Positions 17,316 to 25,893 are shown, counted from the first letter of the stretch. The stretch: 28,338 nt of DNA from Pseudomonadota bacterium (GCA_023387715.1 JAEWHQ010000195.1:1-28338), one strand, 5' to 3'. A program made the numbers and translations. The notes: generated by a model not told the origin, from the letters alone.

Positions 17316-18926
17316 ATGAAAAATACGATCCGCAAATCACGCCTTGCAGCGCTTTTCTTAAGCGCTGCCATTGCAGTGCCGACTTTAATGGCGCCCAGCC
17401 TGATGCCGGAAGCATCAGCCGCCGATAAAGTGTCGATCGCTGTTAATACTATGCAGATTTTCAGCTCGCTCGATCCGGCTAAAGTCACCGATTATACCGG
17501 CTATATGGCGGTGGTGAATATGTATGACGGCCTGACCACAGTCAGCCCGTCCGGTGAAATTGTCCCGCATCTCGCTAAATCATGGGATGTGTCGGAAGAT
17601 GGTCTGACCTATACATTTCATTTGCGCGATGATGTGAAGTTTCAGGACGGCACACCGGTTAAAGCATCCGACATTGCCTGGTCAGTTCAGCGCTTGGTTG
17701 GCATCAACAAAGGCCCGTCCAATCTGATCGTTGATCTGCTGAAGCCAGAAAACATCACGGCACCGGATGATCATACAGTTGTTTTCAAACTTGATCGCCA
17801 GTTCTCGCCATTTATGGCGGTAACACCAATTATGGTGGCACTGAATGAAAAGCTCATCAGGGCCAATGCGGCAAGCGATGACAAATGGGGCGAAGCCTAT
17901 GTCGGTGAACATTCTGCCGGTTCAGGCCCTTATTCACTGGTCAGCTATAACCGTTCGGCAGATATGGTTATCACCCGCAATCCGGATTATTTCCTTGGCT
18001 GGAACAAGGGCACACCGATTGATCAGGTACGTTTTGTCCAGACCAGCGACGATGCAACCGTTAAAGCTTTGGCTGAAAAGGGCGAGCTTGGCCTGACATC
18101 ACATGGTCTTGGCAATGAAACATATGAATCCATTGCCCGTATGCCAGGTTACAAGCTGTTGCAGACCCGCACAGCCGGTGGTTTCATCATCAAACTGAAT
18201 ACCCAGACCTACCCAACCGATGATGTTCATGTCCGTCGCGCAATTGCCTATGCCACGGATTACCAGACCATTCATGAAATCATCTATCCGGGTTTTGATA
18301 TGCAGGGGCCATTGTCCCAGACATTCAAAGATGCGCATAATGATGCGATTGAACCGGGTGTCTTCGACCTTGAAAAAGCAAAAGAAGAACTGGCAAAATC
18401 CAAATATGCCGGTCAGGAAATCAAGCTCGTTAACAGCTATGTTGCTTCCCTTGCTTTTGAAGCAGAAGTGGCACTGATGATGCAGGCCAATCTTGAACAG
18501 ATCGGCATCACGCTTGATATTAAGCCGGAGCCATGGAACCGTATTGTTGAATTGTCGTCAAAGCCGGAAACGACACCAGCTTCCACGCAGGTGAATATGT
18601 CACCGACCTATCCGTCACCGGATGCGATGTTCTACAACCAGTTCCATTCCAAAGCATCCGGCACATGGATGTCGATGGAATGGCTGCAAAATGCAGAAGT
18701 TGACGGCTTAATCGACAAGGCACGAGCCACAACGGATGTTGCCGAGCAAAATGCAATTTATAAAGAATTGCAGCAGAAAATCGTCGATTTACAGCCGGAT
18801 GTCTGGGCTGTGGCACCAAACCGTCGTTTGGGTGCAAGCAAATGTCTGCAAGGCTATCAGTTCATTCCGATGCAGAGCTGGGATTTGAACTTCTCCAATT
18901 TCCATTGGGACTGCACCAAAGACTAA
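17316..18926 (+). CDS. Extracellular solute-binding protein, family 5 (Dpp/Opp type)
   Basis: Periplasmic ligand-binding protein of the importer, 536 residues. A signal peptide of about 35 residues ends at EASA before ADKVSIAVN. Family 5 landmarks are LAKSWDVSEDGLTYTFHLRD, VKFQDGTPVKASDIAWSVQR, GSGPYSLVSYN, DVHVRRAIAYATD and the ending LNFSNFHWDCTKD. Two cysteines near the C-terminus (SKCLQGY and HWDCTK) could form a disulfide. Start ATG 17316 has a near-perfect AGGAGG at 17303-17308, consistent with the high dose of binding protein these systems need; in-frame starts further upstream lie inside the DUF917 gene. It is followed by an intrinsic terminator, separating it from the second DUF917 gene. 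Confidence 0.93.
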   Translation: MKNTIRKSRLAALFLSAAIAVPTLMAPSLMPEASAADKVSIAVNTMQIFSSLDPAKVTDYTGYMAVVNMYDGLTTVSPSGEIVPHLAKSWDVSEDGLTYTFHLRDDVKFQDGTPVKASDIAWSVQRLVGINKGPSNLIVDLLKPENITAPDDHTVVFKLDRQFSPFMAVTPIMVALNEKLIRANAASDDKWGEAYVGEHSAGSGPYSLVSYNRSADMVITRNPDYFLGWNKGTPIDQVRFVQTSDDATVKALAEKGELGLTSHGLGNETYESIARMPGYKLLQTRTAGGFIIKLNTQTYPTDDVHVRRAIAYATDYQTIHEIIYPGFDMQGPLSQTFKDAHNDAIEPGVFDLEKAKEELAKSKYAGQEIKLVNSYVASLAFEAEVALMMQANLEQIGITLDIKPEPWNRIVELSSKPETTPASTQVNMSPTYPSPDAMFYNQFHSKASGTWMSMEWLQNAEVDGLIDKARATTDVAEQNAIYKELQQKIVDLQPDVWAVAPNRRLGASKCLQGYQFIPMQSWDLNFSNFHWDCTKD

Positions 18927-18941
18927 GCGACTTTGATCAGG

Positions 18942-18971
18942 CAGGCTCCGTTTACACGGAGCCTGTTTTTT
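18942..18971 (+). terminator. Intrinsic terminator inside the DUF917 locus
   Basis: A perfect 9-bp stem, CAGGCTCCG (18942-18950) and CGGAGCCTG (18957-18965), with a TTTACA loop and TTTTTT at 18966-18971. It lies between the binding-protein gene and the second DUF917 gene, so the latter is expressed by readthrough or from its own promoter. Confidence 0.92.
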
Positions 18972-18991
18972 CGCATGAAAACAGGTGAACT

Positions 18992-20068
18992 ATGCTGCAA
19001 GACTTTGCTTTGGAAGATATTGAGCCGCTGGCAACAGGCGCATGGATTTTAGGCACAGGTGGCGGTGGGAACCCTTATCTCTCAACGCTAAATTTGCGCC
19101 GCCTCTATGAGCAAGGCAAACGCGTTCAGATTATGGATCCGATGGATCTTGATGATGACGATATAGTGGCCGTTGTTTCCAAAATGGGTGCACCACTGGT
19201 GGGACAGGAGCGCTTGGGCGATCCGGCACATCTGGCGCGCGCCGTTGAGGTGATGGAAGATTATTTGGGCAAGAAATTTCGCGCTGTCATGAGCGTTGAA
19301 ATTGGTGGTTCGAATGCTTTGTCATCCTTTTTGACCGGTGCGATGCTTGATCGTCCTGTTGTCAATGCCGATGCGATGGGGCGTGCTTATCCGGAAGCGC
19401 AAATGACCTCATTTGCGATTGGCAATTTGCCAATGTATCCGCTTTCATTGGTGGATGTGCGTGACAATGAAGTGATTGTAACCAAAGCCGCATCATGGAA
19501 ATGGATGGAGCGGGTTTCACGCGCTGTCTGTACGGAAGTAGGCTCAACCGCAGCCACCTGCAAAGCCCCGCGTACCGGGCGCGAGGTGAAAGAATGGGGC
19601 ATCCATTATACGGTTACCAAAGCTACCGAGCTTGGCCGTGCCGTTATCAATGCCCGTGCCCGTCATGATGATCCGGTTCAGGCCGTGCTTGATCATGAAA
19701 GTGGAAAATTACTGTTTAAAGGCAAGGTCGTTGATGTTGCCCGCGAAACAACAGGTGGCTTTCTCCGTGGCCGCACCCTCATTGAAGGCATTGATGGGGA
19801 TAAAGGCTCGGTGATGGAGTTAACCTTCCAGAACGAATGGGCAGTTGCTTTTAAAGATAAAGAAGCAGTGGCAATGACGCCGGATTTGCTTTGTTTGCTT
19901 GATACCATGTCTGGCAGTGCGATTGGCACAGAGTCTGTGCGTTATGGCCAGCGTGTAAGCGTGATTGCATTACCTGCGCCAGAGCTTTTAACTTCACCTG
20001 CGGGTATTGCGGCTGTTGGCCCGCGCGCCTTTGGCTATGATCTGGATTTTAAGTCCGTTTTTGCATGA
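18992..20068 (+). CDS. DUF917-family protein, second copy
   Basis: 358-residue paralogue of the DUF917 protein encoded at 16139. Shared landmarks are WILGTGGGGNPYLS, KMGAPLVGQERL, VEIGGSNALS, ADAMGRAYPEAQMTSF, RYGQRVSVIALP and GPRAFGYD. It differs at places that may matter: where the first copy has CEEIGGAN and DCDGMG, this one has SVEIGGSN and NADAMG, so two cysteines are lost. The two products may form a heteromer or act on successive substrates. Start ATG 18992 has CAGGTGA upstream, and the gene begins only 20 bases after an intrinsic terminator. Cytosolic, no signal peptide. Function unknown beyond family membership. Confidence 0.86.
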   Translation: MLQDFALEDIEPLATGAWILGTGGGGNPYLSTLNLRRLYEQGKRVQIMDPMDLDDDDIVAVVSKMGAPLVGQERLGDPAHLARAVEVMEDYLGKKFRAVMSVEIGGSNALSSFLTGAMLDRPVVNADAMGRAYPEAQMTSFAIGNLPMYPLSLVDVRDNEVIVTKAASWKWMERVSRAVCTEVGSTAATCKAPRTGREVKEWGIHYTVTKATELGRAVINARARHDDPVQAVLDHESGKLLFKGKVVDVARETTGGFLRGRTLIEGIDGDKGSVMELTFQNEWAVAFKDKEAVAMTPDLLCLLDTMSGSAIGTESVRYGQRVSVIALPAPELLTSPAGIAAVGPRAFGYDLDFKSVFA

Positions 20069-20070
20069 AA

Positions 20071-20104
20071 ATACCCCTCTGCCATCATGGATGGCGGAGG
20101 GTAT
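20071..20104. other. Imperfect hairpin after the second DUF917 gene
   Basis: A long stem (20071-20086 against 20090-20104) has a one-base bulge, one wobble pair and a 3-base loop. The plus-strand side is followed by AATTCC rather than a T-run; the minus-strand side is followed by TTTT. It may still stop or stabilise the DUF917 transcript, but it is a weak intrinsic terminator by sequence. The remaining roughly 100 bases before the sigma-factor gene are AT-rich and presumably hold its promoter; I could not identify clear -35/-10 boxes. Confidence 0.4.
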
Positions 20105-20206
20105 AATTCCTACGTGCTATATCTTGCATTAAATACTCATGTTTATTAAAAGCCATATAGTTTGAAAATAGCAGCTGATAGGGCTGCGGTGGAAATCTGT
20201 GGCATT

Positions 20207-20740
20207 ATGATGTGGGATATCGCTTCTTTGTTTCGAAGCTATAGTGGCGATCTGCAACGTTTTTTACAGCGTCGCGGCTCAACCCATGATGTTGCCTGCG
20301 ATCTGACACAAGAAGCATTTTTACGGCTGATAACTTCACAAAAGAAGGATGTGCCATCAGCCCCGCTTCAAAACCACAAAGCTTATCTCTACCGTATTGC
20401 AGCCAATTTACAGATTGATTATGCGCGTCATTTAAAAACCATGCCGCTTACGGCTTATGACAGTCTTTTAAGTGAAACGCTGGCAGATCATGCACCACTG
20501 GCTGATGATATTCTCATATTTAATCAGACCATGCGACTTGTTGAGCAAGCTTTGGCAGAAGTACCCGACGCTGTGCGTCAGATTTATTTTTTACGGCTTG
20601 ATGGTTTCACTTTCGCAGAAATTTCCGCTCAATTGGAAATCCCTTTGCAGACCGCTTATAGCCAATGGGGTCGTGTGATGATGCATCTGCAATATCGTTT
20701 GCAAAGCTCACATCGTTTCCCCAAAGGGCGCAAACCATGA
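20207..20740 (+). CDS. fecI: FecI-type ECF sigma factor
   Basis: Extracytoplasmic-function sigma factor that directs RNA polymerase to the receptor gene once the receptor and FecR-type protein signal ligand arrival. 177 residues from ATG 20207. Region 2 spans about residues 10-75 (LFRSYSGDLQRFLQRRG, CDLTQEAFLRLI, YLYRIAANLQIDYAR). Region 4 spans about 115-165 (LAEVPDAVRQIYFLRLDGFT, then FAEISAQLEIPLQTAYSQWG). The family usually begins just before LFR.Y.G.L..FL, which favours ATG 20207 or 20210 over a TTG at 20162. Its stop overlaps the next start (ATGA), so the anti-sigma gene is translationally coupled. Confidence 0.93.
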   Translation: MMWDIASLFRSYSGDLQRFLQRRGSTHDVACDLTQEAFLRLITSQKKDVPSAPLQNHKAYLYRIAANLQIDYARHLKTMPLTAYDSLLSETLADHAPLADDILIFNQTMRLVEQALAEVPDAVRQIYFLRLDGFTFAEISAQLEIPLQTAYSQWGRVMMHLQYRLQSSHRFPKGRKP

Positions 20741-21696
20741 AAGCCGGTGGTTTTAACGATCAGAGCTGGAGCAGTGAGGCTGAGCAAGCCATTGATCCGC
20801 TGATGCAGGAGGCCATTCACTGGCTCTCGAAATTAAGTGACGGGCAGGCGGATGAAACGACATTGGCCGCACATCAAAACTGGCTTGCAATCAGCGCAGA
20901 ACATGAACTTACCTATGCTGAGGCTGTCAGAATGTGGGGTAATCTTGCCCATTTAAACATATTGCAGCAGCATCAGAAAAAGACTGCAAAACTGAACCGC
21001 AGGCGTTTCGGACAATTGGCGCTTTTTGCCGTTTTGGGTGGCGGGGCTGCTTATAGCTGGATGAAAGTCAATGATTATGACTATGTCACGGCTGCCGGTG
21101 AAATACGTCTGATTGATTTGCCCGATGGTTCGCAAATTCAAATGGCAGGTGAAACGGCTGTTTCCGTTCAATTTACACCGGAAGTGCGCCAAATTACCCT
21201 TCACCATGGTGAAGCCTATTTTACTGTTGCCCGTCATGCTTTGGAATTTGTTGTCGAGGCAGCATACGCACATATTACCGCACTTGGAACACAGTTTAAC
21301 GTCAGGCTGTTAAAAGAACAGGCGATCGTCATGGTCACTGAACATGCGGTGCGTGTTGACTATGCCCGTCACTCAGCAACAGTCTCCGAGGGCGAAAAAC
21401 TGCATTATGCGGCCAATGCCATCAGTGTGCCAGAAAAGGCAGATAGTGAGACGGAGCTGGCATGGCGCAGTGGAAAACTGATCTTCATTGCGCGGCCATT
21501 TTCAGAAGTTTTACAAGAACTTAATCGCTGGAGCCCCGAGCGGTTGCGTTTAATGGATGGGCGCTTGGCAAACCGACCTGTAACATTGATCATCAACATC
21601 AGCGATATCGGGGATATTGTGCCGCAATTATCGCAGGCTTTGCCGATCAGTACGCAATATGTGCCGTTTTTAGGTACGATGATTTATAGTTCCTGA
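20737..21696 (+). CDS. fecR: FecR-type anti-sigma factor/signal transducer
   Basis: Inner-membrane protein that passes the receptor signal to the FecI-type sigma factor. 319 residues. The cytoplasmic N-terminal domain is DPLMQEAIHWLSKLSDGQAD to WGNL. A single membrane segment at about 91-108 (FGQLALFAVLGGGAAYSW) is directly preceded by RRR, giving NRRRFGQLAL, a twin-arginine-like motif. The periplasmic FecR domain has GEIRLIDLPDGSQIQM, LHHGEAYFTVAR and ITALGTQFNVR. The C-terminal secretin/TonB short-like domain is at about 250-319 (FSEVLQELNRWSPERLRL). ATG 20737 overlaps the sigma-factor stop; earlier in-frame starts lie inside that gene and add no family sequence. Confidence 0.92.
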   Translation: MKAGGFNDQSWSSEAEQAIDPLMQEAIHWLSKLSDGQADETTLAAHQNWLAISAEHELTYAEAVRMWGNLAHLNILQQHQKKTAKLNRRRFGQLALFAVLGGGAAYSWMKVNDYDYVTAAGEIRLIDLPDGSQIQMAGETAVSVQFTPEVRQITLHHGEAYFTVARHALEFVVEAAYAHITALGTQFNVRLLKEQAIVMVTEHAVRVDYARHSATVSEGEKLHYAANAISVPEKADSETELAWRSGKLIFIARPFSEVLQELNRWSPERLRLMDGRLANRPVTLIINISDIGDIVPQLSQALPISTQYVPFLGTMIYSS

Positions 21697-21701
21697 GCAG
21701 C

Positions 21702-21720
21702 ATTTAAAAATATTTTAAAT
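21702..21720. promoter_or_regulatory. Irr-box-like palindrome upstream of the receptor gene
   Basis: ATTTAAAA (21702-21709) and TTTTAAAT (21713-21720) flank the 3-base spacer ATA. Its 17-base core has the 7-3-7 layout of the rhizobial Irr/ICE box as I recall it (TTTAGAA, three bases, TTCTAAA) and differs by one symmetric base in each half. It is 82 bases before the receptor ATG and just after the fecR stop. Being pure AT, it could also be incidental. Confidence 0.45.
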
Positions 21721-21801
21721 ATATGACTCTTTTTATCATAAAAATCGATGGCCGTTCCGTCTTGTATCCGAGACTGAGATTTTGACCTCCGGAGATATGA
21801 G

Positions 21802-24210
21802 ATGCCTGCCCATAAACAATATCGTGCAGCCGTATATGTTGGCCAGCTGCATAATAGCATGATGGTAAAAGCACTATTGTGCTCGGTAGCATTTGTTGCA
21901 TTGGCGCTCCATGCCAGCCCTGTAAAGGCGCAAGAGACACAAGTACGCTTGGTTCAGGCAAACAAGCTCACACAATTTTCGATTGCCGAGCAGCCACTGA
22001 CATCCGCTATTGTTAAATTTGCGGCCCAAAGCGGCTTGAATATTATGGCTGATGGAACATTGCCATCGTTCATTCAGGCGCAAGCTGTACAGGGAAAAAT
22101 GTCGGCTCATGAAGCTTTGACGCAAATGCTAAGCGGCACCGGTTATAGTTTCAAGCAAAATGGGGCGCGCTCTTTTACCTTGATCAGTCAGGCGGCCAGT
22201 AATCCGGAAAGTGACAATACAAGCGTACTGCAATTGGAAACAATCACCATCACAAAACCGGCTTCAACCATGAGCGGATTGGTGGGTGATCACGAGAGCG
22301 CTTATCGTACCACCGCAGCTGTTTCGAGCACTGACGGTGAAACTTTGCAGCAAAGAAATGCTGGCAATATTGATAATGCCTTGCGTTCTGCACCGGGCAC
22401 TTTCACCCGCAAAGCAATGTCCGGCGCCGGTGTTGCCGTCAATATTCGCGGCATGGAAGGCTATGGCCGCGTCAATATGATGATTGATGGCGCGCGGCAA
22501 AACATCCGAGTGATGGGACATGGCGTGTCAGGTGGCTCGACCTTTATCGATACGGATTTGCTTGCTGGTATGGATATCGGTTGTGGTGCACTGAGCGGAG
22601 CCGCAGGCATTGGTGCTTTGGGCGGCGCTGCTAATTTTCGCACCATCGGTATTGATGATGTGATTTTACCGGGACATACGTACGGTGCAATGACAACCAT
22701 TAAATATGGCAATAACGCCTATGACTGGTCAAAGCTTGTTGCCGGTGGCATGCGCATGGGTGGTGTTGGTATTATGGGTGCCTTCAACCGCCGTGACAGC
22801 GGCGCGCCGCTCTCTGGTGTTGATGAGAAGGGCAAACGCTTACACAATTATAATATGATTGAAGACCTGAAATCCGGTCTGGCAAAGCTGGAACTGGGTG
22901 ACGGGCAAGATCATAAGCTGCTTTTGGGCGGCATTTGGTATGACAATGTTTCTGCCATCCGCGGTGAACCGCAAGACTACCGCAACCAAACCTATACGGC
23001 ACGCTATAATTATACGCCTGATAGTGATCTGATTAACCTGAACGTCAATGCTTTTTATAATGATGCGCGGGTGCGCTTTGTTGAAGGCAATTACAAAGGT
23101 CAGTTTAATCGGGATAAAGGCAAAGGCATTGATATTACCAATAATAGCCAGTTTGCGCTCAGTGATGATATCGGCCTGAAGCTTACCACAGGTGGCGCCT
23201 ATTATCATGATGATGTAACCACTGGTCAGTCATGGGGCACAGGTGGGCCCGGTGATGGCACGCAAGCTATCAGCAGCCTGTTTGCAGACGCGACTTTCTC
23301 CTATGGCATATTTGATTTGAAGACCGGTTTCCACTTCGATCATTTTCGTTTGAACGGCGATGTTGCTAAAAAAGTAAATGGCAATCTGATCACTGAAAAT
23401 GTCAAACTAACGCAATCAAGCTTTAATCCGCGCGTCACCGTGGCAGTCAATCCGTTTGATGGCTTACAGTTCTATACCACTTATGCCAAAACTTTCCGGC
23501 CTCCAAGTGTGACCGAAACTTTCTTTCCGGGTGCCCATAGTGCAACGCCGTCCGATATTTCGCCCAATCCTGATCTGGAAGGCGAAACCAGCAAGGGCTG
23601 GGAATTCGGTCTTAACGTCATCGAAAAAAATCTGCTGACAGCCGATGACAAGTTGTTGCTGAAGGCCAATTATTTCAACAATAATGTTGAAAATTATATT
23701 ACCTCCGGTGTGTTTTCGATGTCGAATATGCCAGGCTTGAAGTTTATCAATGCACCCCGAAAAACAAGGATCAACGGTTTTGAACTGGAAGCCAATTATG
23801 ATAGCGGCTTCATCTTTGCCGGACTTGCTTATTCGAAAACAAAGACACAGCTGCCTTATGGTATGTGGTCGGGTGATTATGGGGTTGGTGCTATCAACAA
23901 TCTGCCGGATTCAACCCTGACAGTCAGTGCCGGTTTCCGCGCTTTGGATGAGAAGCTGACAATTGGTGGTCAGATACGGCGTATCGGTAAGAGCAAAGCG
24001 TTAAAACCGCCATTTGGACCGGAGTTGGTTAATGTGGACAGCTATACGCTGGCGGATGTTTTTGCGTCTTATAAATATAATGAAAACGCAACATTCTTCG
24101 TCAATATCGAGAACCTGAGCAATGTGGCCTATAAGCCGGCACAATATATGGACACCCGCAAATTAGGGCGTGGCCGCACAGTTATCGGCGGAATGACACT
24201 ACGGTTTTAA
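21802..24210 (+). CDS. TonB-dependent outer-membrane receptor with STN signalling domain, heme/HasR-like
   Basis: Outer-membrane transporter of 802 residues that imports an iron source, probably heme or a heme carrier, and signals to FecR. The signal peptide has a long n-region and ends near PVKAQ (residue 44). The STN domain follows (about 55-130: FSIAEQPLTSAIVKFAAQSG, LSGTGYSFKQ). The plug has the hemoglobin/HasR-family stretch VNIRGMEGYGRVNMMIDGAR and a GALGGAANF segment. The barrel contains FRPPSVTETF and NPDLEGETSKGWEFG, near the FRAP/NPNL motifs of heme receptors, and ends on Phe (GGMTLRF). Start ATG 21802 with GGAG at 21791-21794; in-frame ATGs at about 21859-21862 could give a shorter leader. 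No hemophore gene is present. The heme assignment is moderate, the receptor assignment firm. Confidence 0.92.
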   Translation: MPAHKQYRAAVYVGQLHNSMMVKALLCSVAFVALALHASPVKAQETQVRLVQANKLTQFSIAEQPLTSAIVKFAAQSGLNIMADGTLPSFIQAQAVQGKMSAHEALTQMLSGTGYSFKQNGARSFTLISQAASNPESDNTSVLQLETITITKPASTMSGLVGDHESAYRTTAAVSSTDGETLQQRNAGNIDNALRSAPGTFTRKAMSGAGVAVNIRGMEGYGRVNMMIDGARQNIRVMGHGVSGGSTFIDTDLLAGMDIGCGALSGAAGIGALGGAANFRTIGIDDVILPGHTYGAMTTIKYGNNAYDWSKLVAGGMRMGGVGIMGAFNRRDSGAPLSGVDEKGKRLHNYNMIEDLKSGLAKLELGDGQDHKLLLGGIWYDNVSAIRGEPQDYRNQTYTARYNYTPDSDLINLNVNAFYNDARVRFVEGNYKGQFNRDKGKGIDITNNSQFALSDDIGLKLTTGGAYYHDDVTTGQSWGTGGPGDGTQAISSLFADATFSYGIFDLKTGFHFDHFRLNGDVAKKVNGNLITENVKLTQSSFNPRVTVAVNPFDGLQFYTTYAKTFRPPSVTETFFPGAHSATPSDISPNPDLEGETSKGWEFGLNVIEKNLLTADDKLLLKANYFNNNVENYITSGVFSMSNMPGLKFINAPRKTRINGFELEANYDSGFIFAGLAYSKTKTQLPYGMWSGDYGVGAINNLPDSTLTVSAGFRALDEKLTIGGQIRRIGKSKALKPPFGPELVNVDSYTLADVFASYKYNENATFFVNIENLSNVAYKPAQYMDTRKLGRGRTVIGGMTLRF

Positions 24211-24228
24211 AGTTTTCAATTAAGGTAA

Positions 24229-24262
24229 AATGTCTGCGCTTTTTATTTAACGCGCAGACATT
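24229..24262. terminator. Bidirectional terminator hairpin between receptor and copCD
   Basis: A perfect 11-bp stem, AATGTCTGCGC (24229-24239) and GCGCAGACATT (24252-24262), with a 12-base AT-rich loop lies between two convergent genes. On the minus strand the stem runs into TTTT; on the plus strand there is no T-run. It serves copCD best and may block readthrough both ways. Confidence 0.65.
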
Positions 24263-24285
24263 GACATAGGGATATTACTCATCGC

Positions 24286-25893
24286 CTACGGTCGGATTTG
24301 AATATTTTCTTCAATCCGTGCGAGTTCGAAATCATTGATGAGAATATCAAGCCGGATTTTCCATGTGCCTGCCAAAGGCAGCAGCACATCCGTGGCTTCC
24401 CAATTGCCATTTTCTGTTTTTACCGCTTTGCGGCGAAATGGTTCGATACCTGCATCCGGATTAGCAAAAACAAAAGTTACTTCCTGTGCTTCAAGGGCTG
24501 CAAAATCACCATCCATCAAAACAGCCGAGACGACGACAGAACCAGTGCGCCCCGGTGTGACAGCAACATCTGCCATGGCTTTATCCGTGTGGATATGCAC
24601 AGTTGCAGGCTGTGCCGCAGCAATAGCGATAGAGCGCGGAGGAGGCGTAAAGCGCCAGCCTGAAGCAATACCAAAAATGACGAGAACTAACAGAGTTTCG
24701 ACAATAATGGCACGTGCAAGTTTTTTACTCGCAGTACTATCATTCTTCATCACCGGTTCGGTGAGTTTCCAGCGATTATAGGCTGCCAATAAGAACAGCA
24801 CAAACAGCACGGCCAATTTGGCAAGGAGCAGCTGTCCGTAAGCGGTTTCAAGTAAAGCTAAAGGTTGCTGAACCTGAATTACGGCCAATGTTACGCCCGC
24901 AATAATCAATACCAAAAGAGCGTAAGGAATAAAGCTTGAAAACCGACGCAAGCCATCATTTGTATCACTGTTATTGCTATAAAGCGCTGTGCCTAACGGG
25001 ATGAGAGCGCCCACCCATAATGTAATGGTCAAAGCATGGAAAAAAACGGCAGGGCGGGTGAGCCATTGCGGCTCGGCAGCACTGGCGTGACCCGACAGAG
25101 CAAGTGCTCCGGCACCCGCAATCACTGCGATGAGTGATAAAAGTTTCGCGGTCTTTTTTCCCCTGATGCCAAGCGCAATGAAGGCTACAATAATGGCGAG
25201 CAGCAATACAATAACCGTTTGACCATAACTGGTACTATAAGCCGTTCCCCAAACGCTGAGATCAAAAAAGTCGGCAAATCCTACTCCAAGCGCGTCCAAG
25301 CCTTGCAGCCCCAGCGATAACGCGGTGATAACAAAACCTGCACTTAGGATAGCTTGCATGAACCGGCGTGCCGGTCGTTGAGCCGGCCACAACCAATAAA
25401 CAGCAAACGCACCGCCGATACCGATAAAAAGCGTGATATAAATAATAAGCTTAGCAAGCCAGACAGCATTGCTGACTTTTAAATCACTGGTTTCAACTAG
25501 CTCTGACGGGGCAGCACTTGCCACTCCGATGGAAAAGATAACTGATCCACCAACCGGATGACCATCTGATGAAACCACACGCCATGTAAGCACATGAGTG
25601 CCATCATCCAGTTTGTCCGGTGCCACAATTTTCACCGTCTGGTCATGAAGCGCAAAGTCGGTCAATACACTGGCTGACCCGTCAGGCCGGATGAGTTTAA
25701 GGGTAAGGGGCGAGACAGGCTCGCTGAAAGATAAGCTAAAACTCTGCGGCGCTGTATCAACGACCGAGCCATCTGCAGGTTCGGTGCCGGTAAGAGAGGC
25801 ATGCGCCGAAACCAGCGATGTTAACGCCAGCCAAAAGAACACGCTCAGTGTCCAAAACCGTCTAATTGAGTATAAAAAATTCATTCGGTGCAT
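24286..25893 (-). CDS. copCD: CopC-CopD fusion, copper uptake/resistance membrane protein (YcnJ-like)
   Basis: 535-residue fusion of a periplasmic copper-binding CopC domain to a CopD membrane domain; such YcnJ-like proteins are generally linked to copper import. A signal sequence ends at SLVSA, so the mature protein starts with His31 (HASLTGTEPADG), the N-terminal copper ligand of CopC. SSDGHPVGGS supplies the second Asp/His copper site of the domain, which ends near residue 125. About eight membrane segments follow, with the CopD stretch RPAVFFHALTITLWVGALIP. A C-terminal periplasmic part begins near residue 420 (HIHTDKAMADVAVTPGR). Start ATG 25891-25893 with AGAGGA a few bases upstream. 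It is last in the minus-strand copper group. Confidence 0.92.
   Translation of the reverse strand: MHRMNFLYSIRRFWTLSVFFWLALTSLVSAHASLTGTEPADGSVVDTAPQSFSLSFSEPVSPLTLKLIRPDGSASVLTDFALHDQTVKIVAPDKLDDGTHVLTWRVVSSDGHPVGGSVIFSIGVASAAPSELVETSDLKVSNAVWLAKLIIYITLFIGIGGAFAVYWLWPAQRPARRFMQAILSAGFVITALSLGLQGLDALGVGFADFFDLSVWGTAYSTSYGQTVIVLLLAIIVAFIALGIRGKKTAKLLSLIAVIAGAGALALSGHASAAEPQWLTRPAVFFHALTITLWVGALIPLGTALYSNNSDTNDGLRRFSSFIPYALLVLIIAGVTLAVIQVQQPLALLETAYGQLLLAKLAVLFVLFLLAAYNRWKLTEPVMKNDSTASKKLARAIIVETLLVLVIFGIASGWRFTPPPRSIAIAAAQPATVHIHTDKAMADVAVTPGRTGSVVVSAVLMDGDFAALEAQEVTFVFANPDAGIEPFRRKAVKTENGNWEATDVLLPLAGTWKIRLDILINDFELARIEENIQIRP

Noticed and set aside
21723..21790. ECF sigma promoter boxes for the receptor gene
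   Set aside because: A CGTC near 21756 could be a -10 element, but no properly spaced -35 element was convincing.
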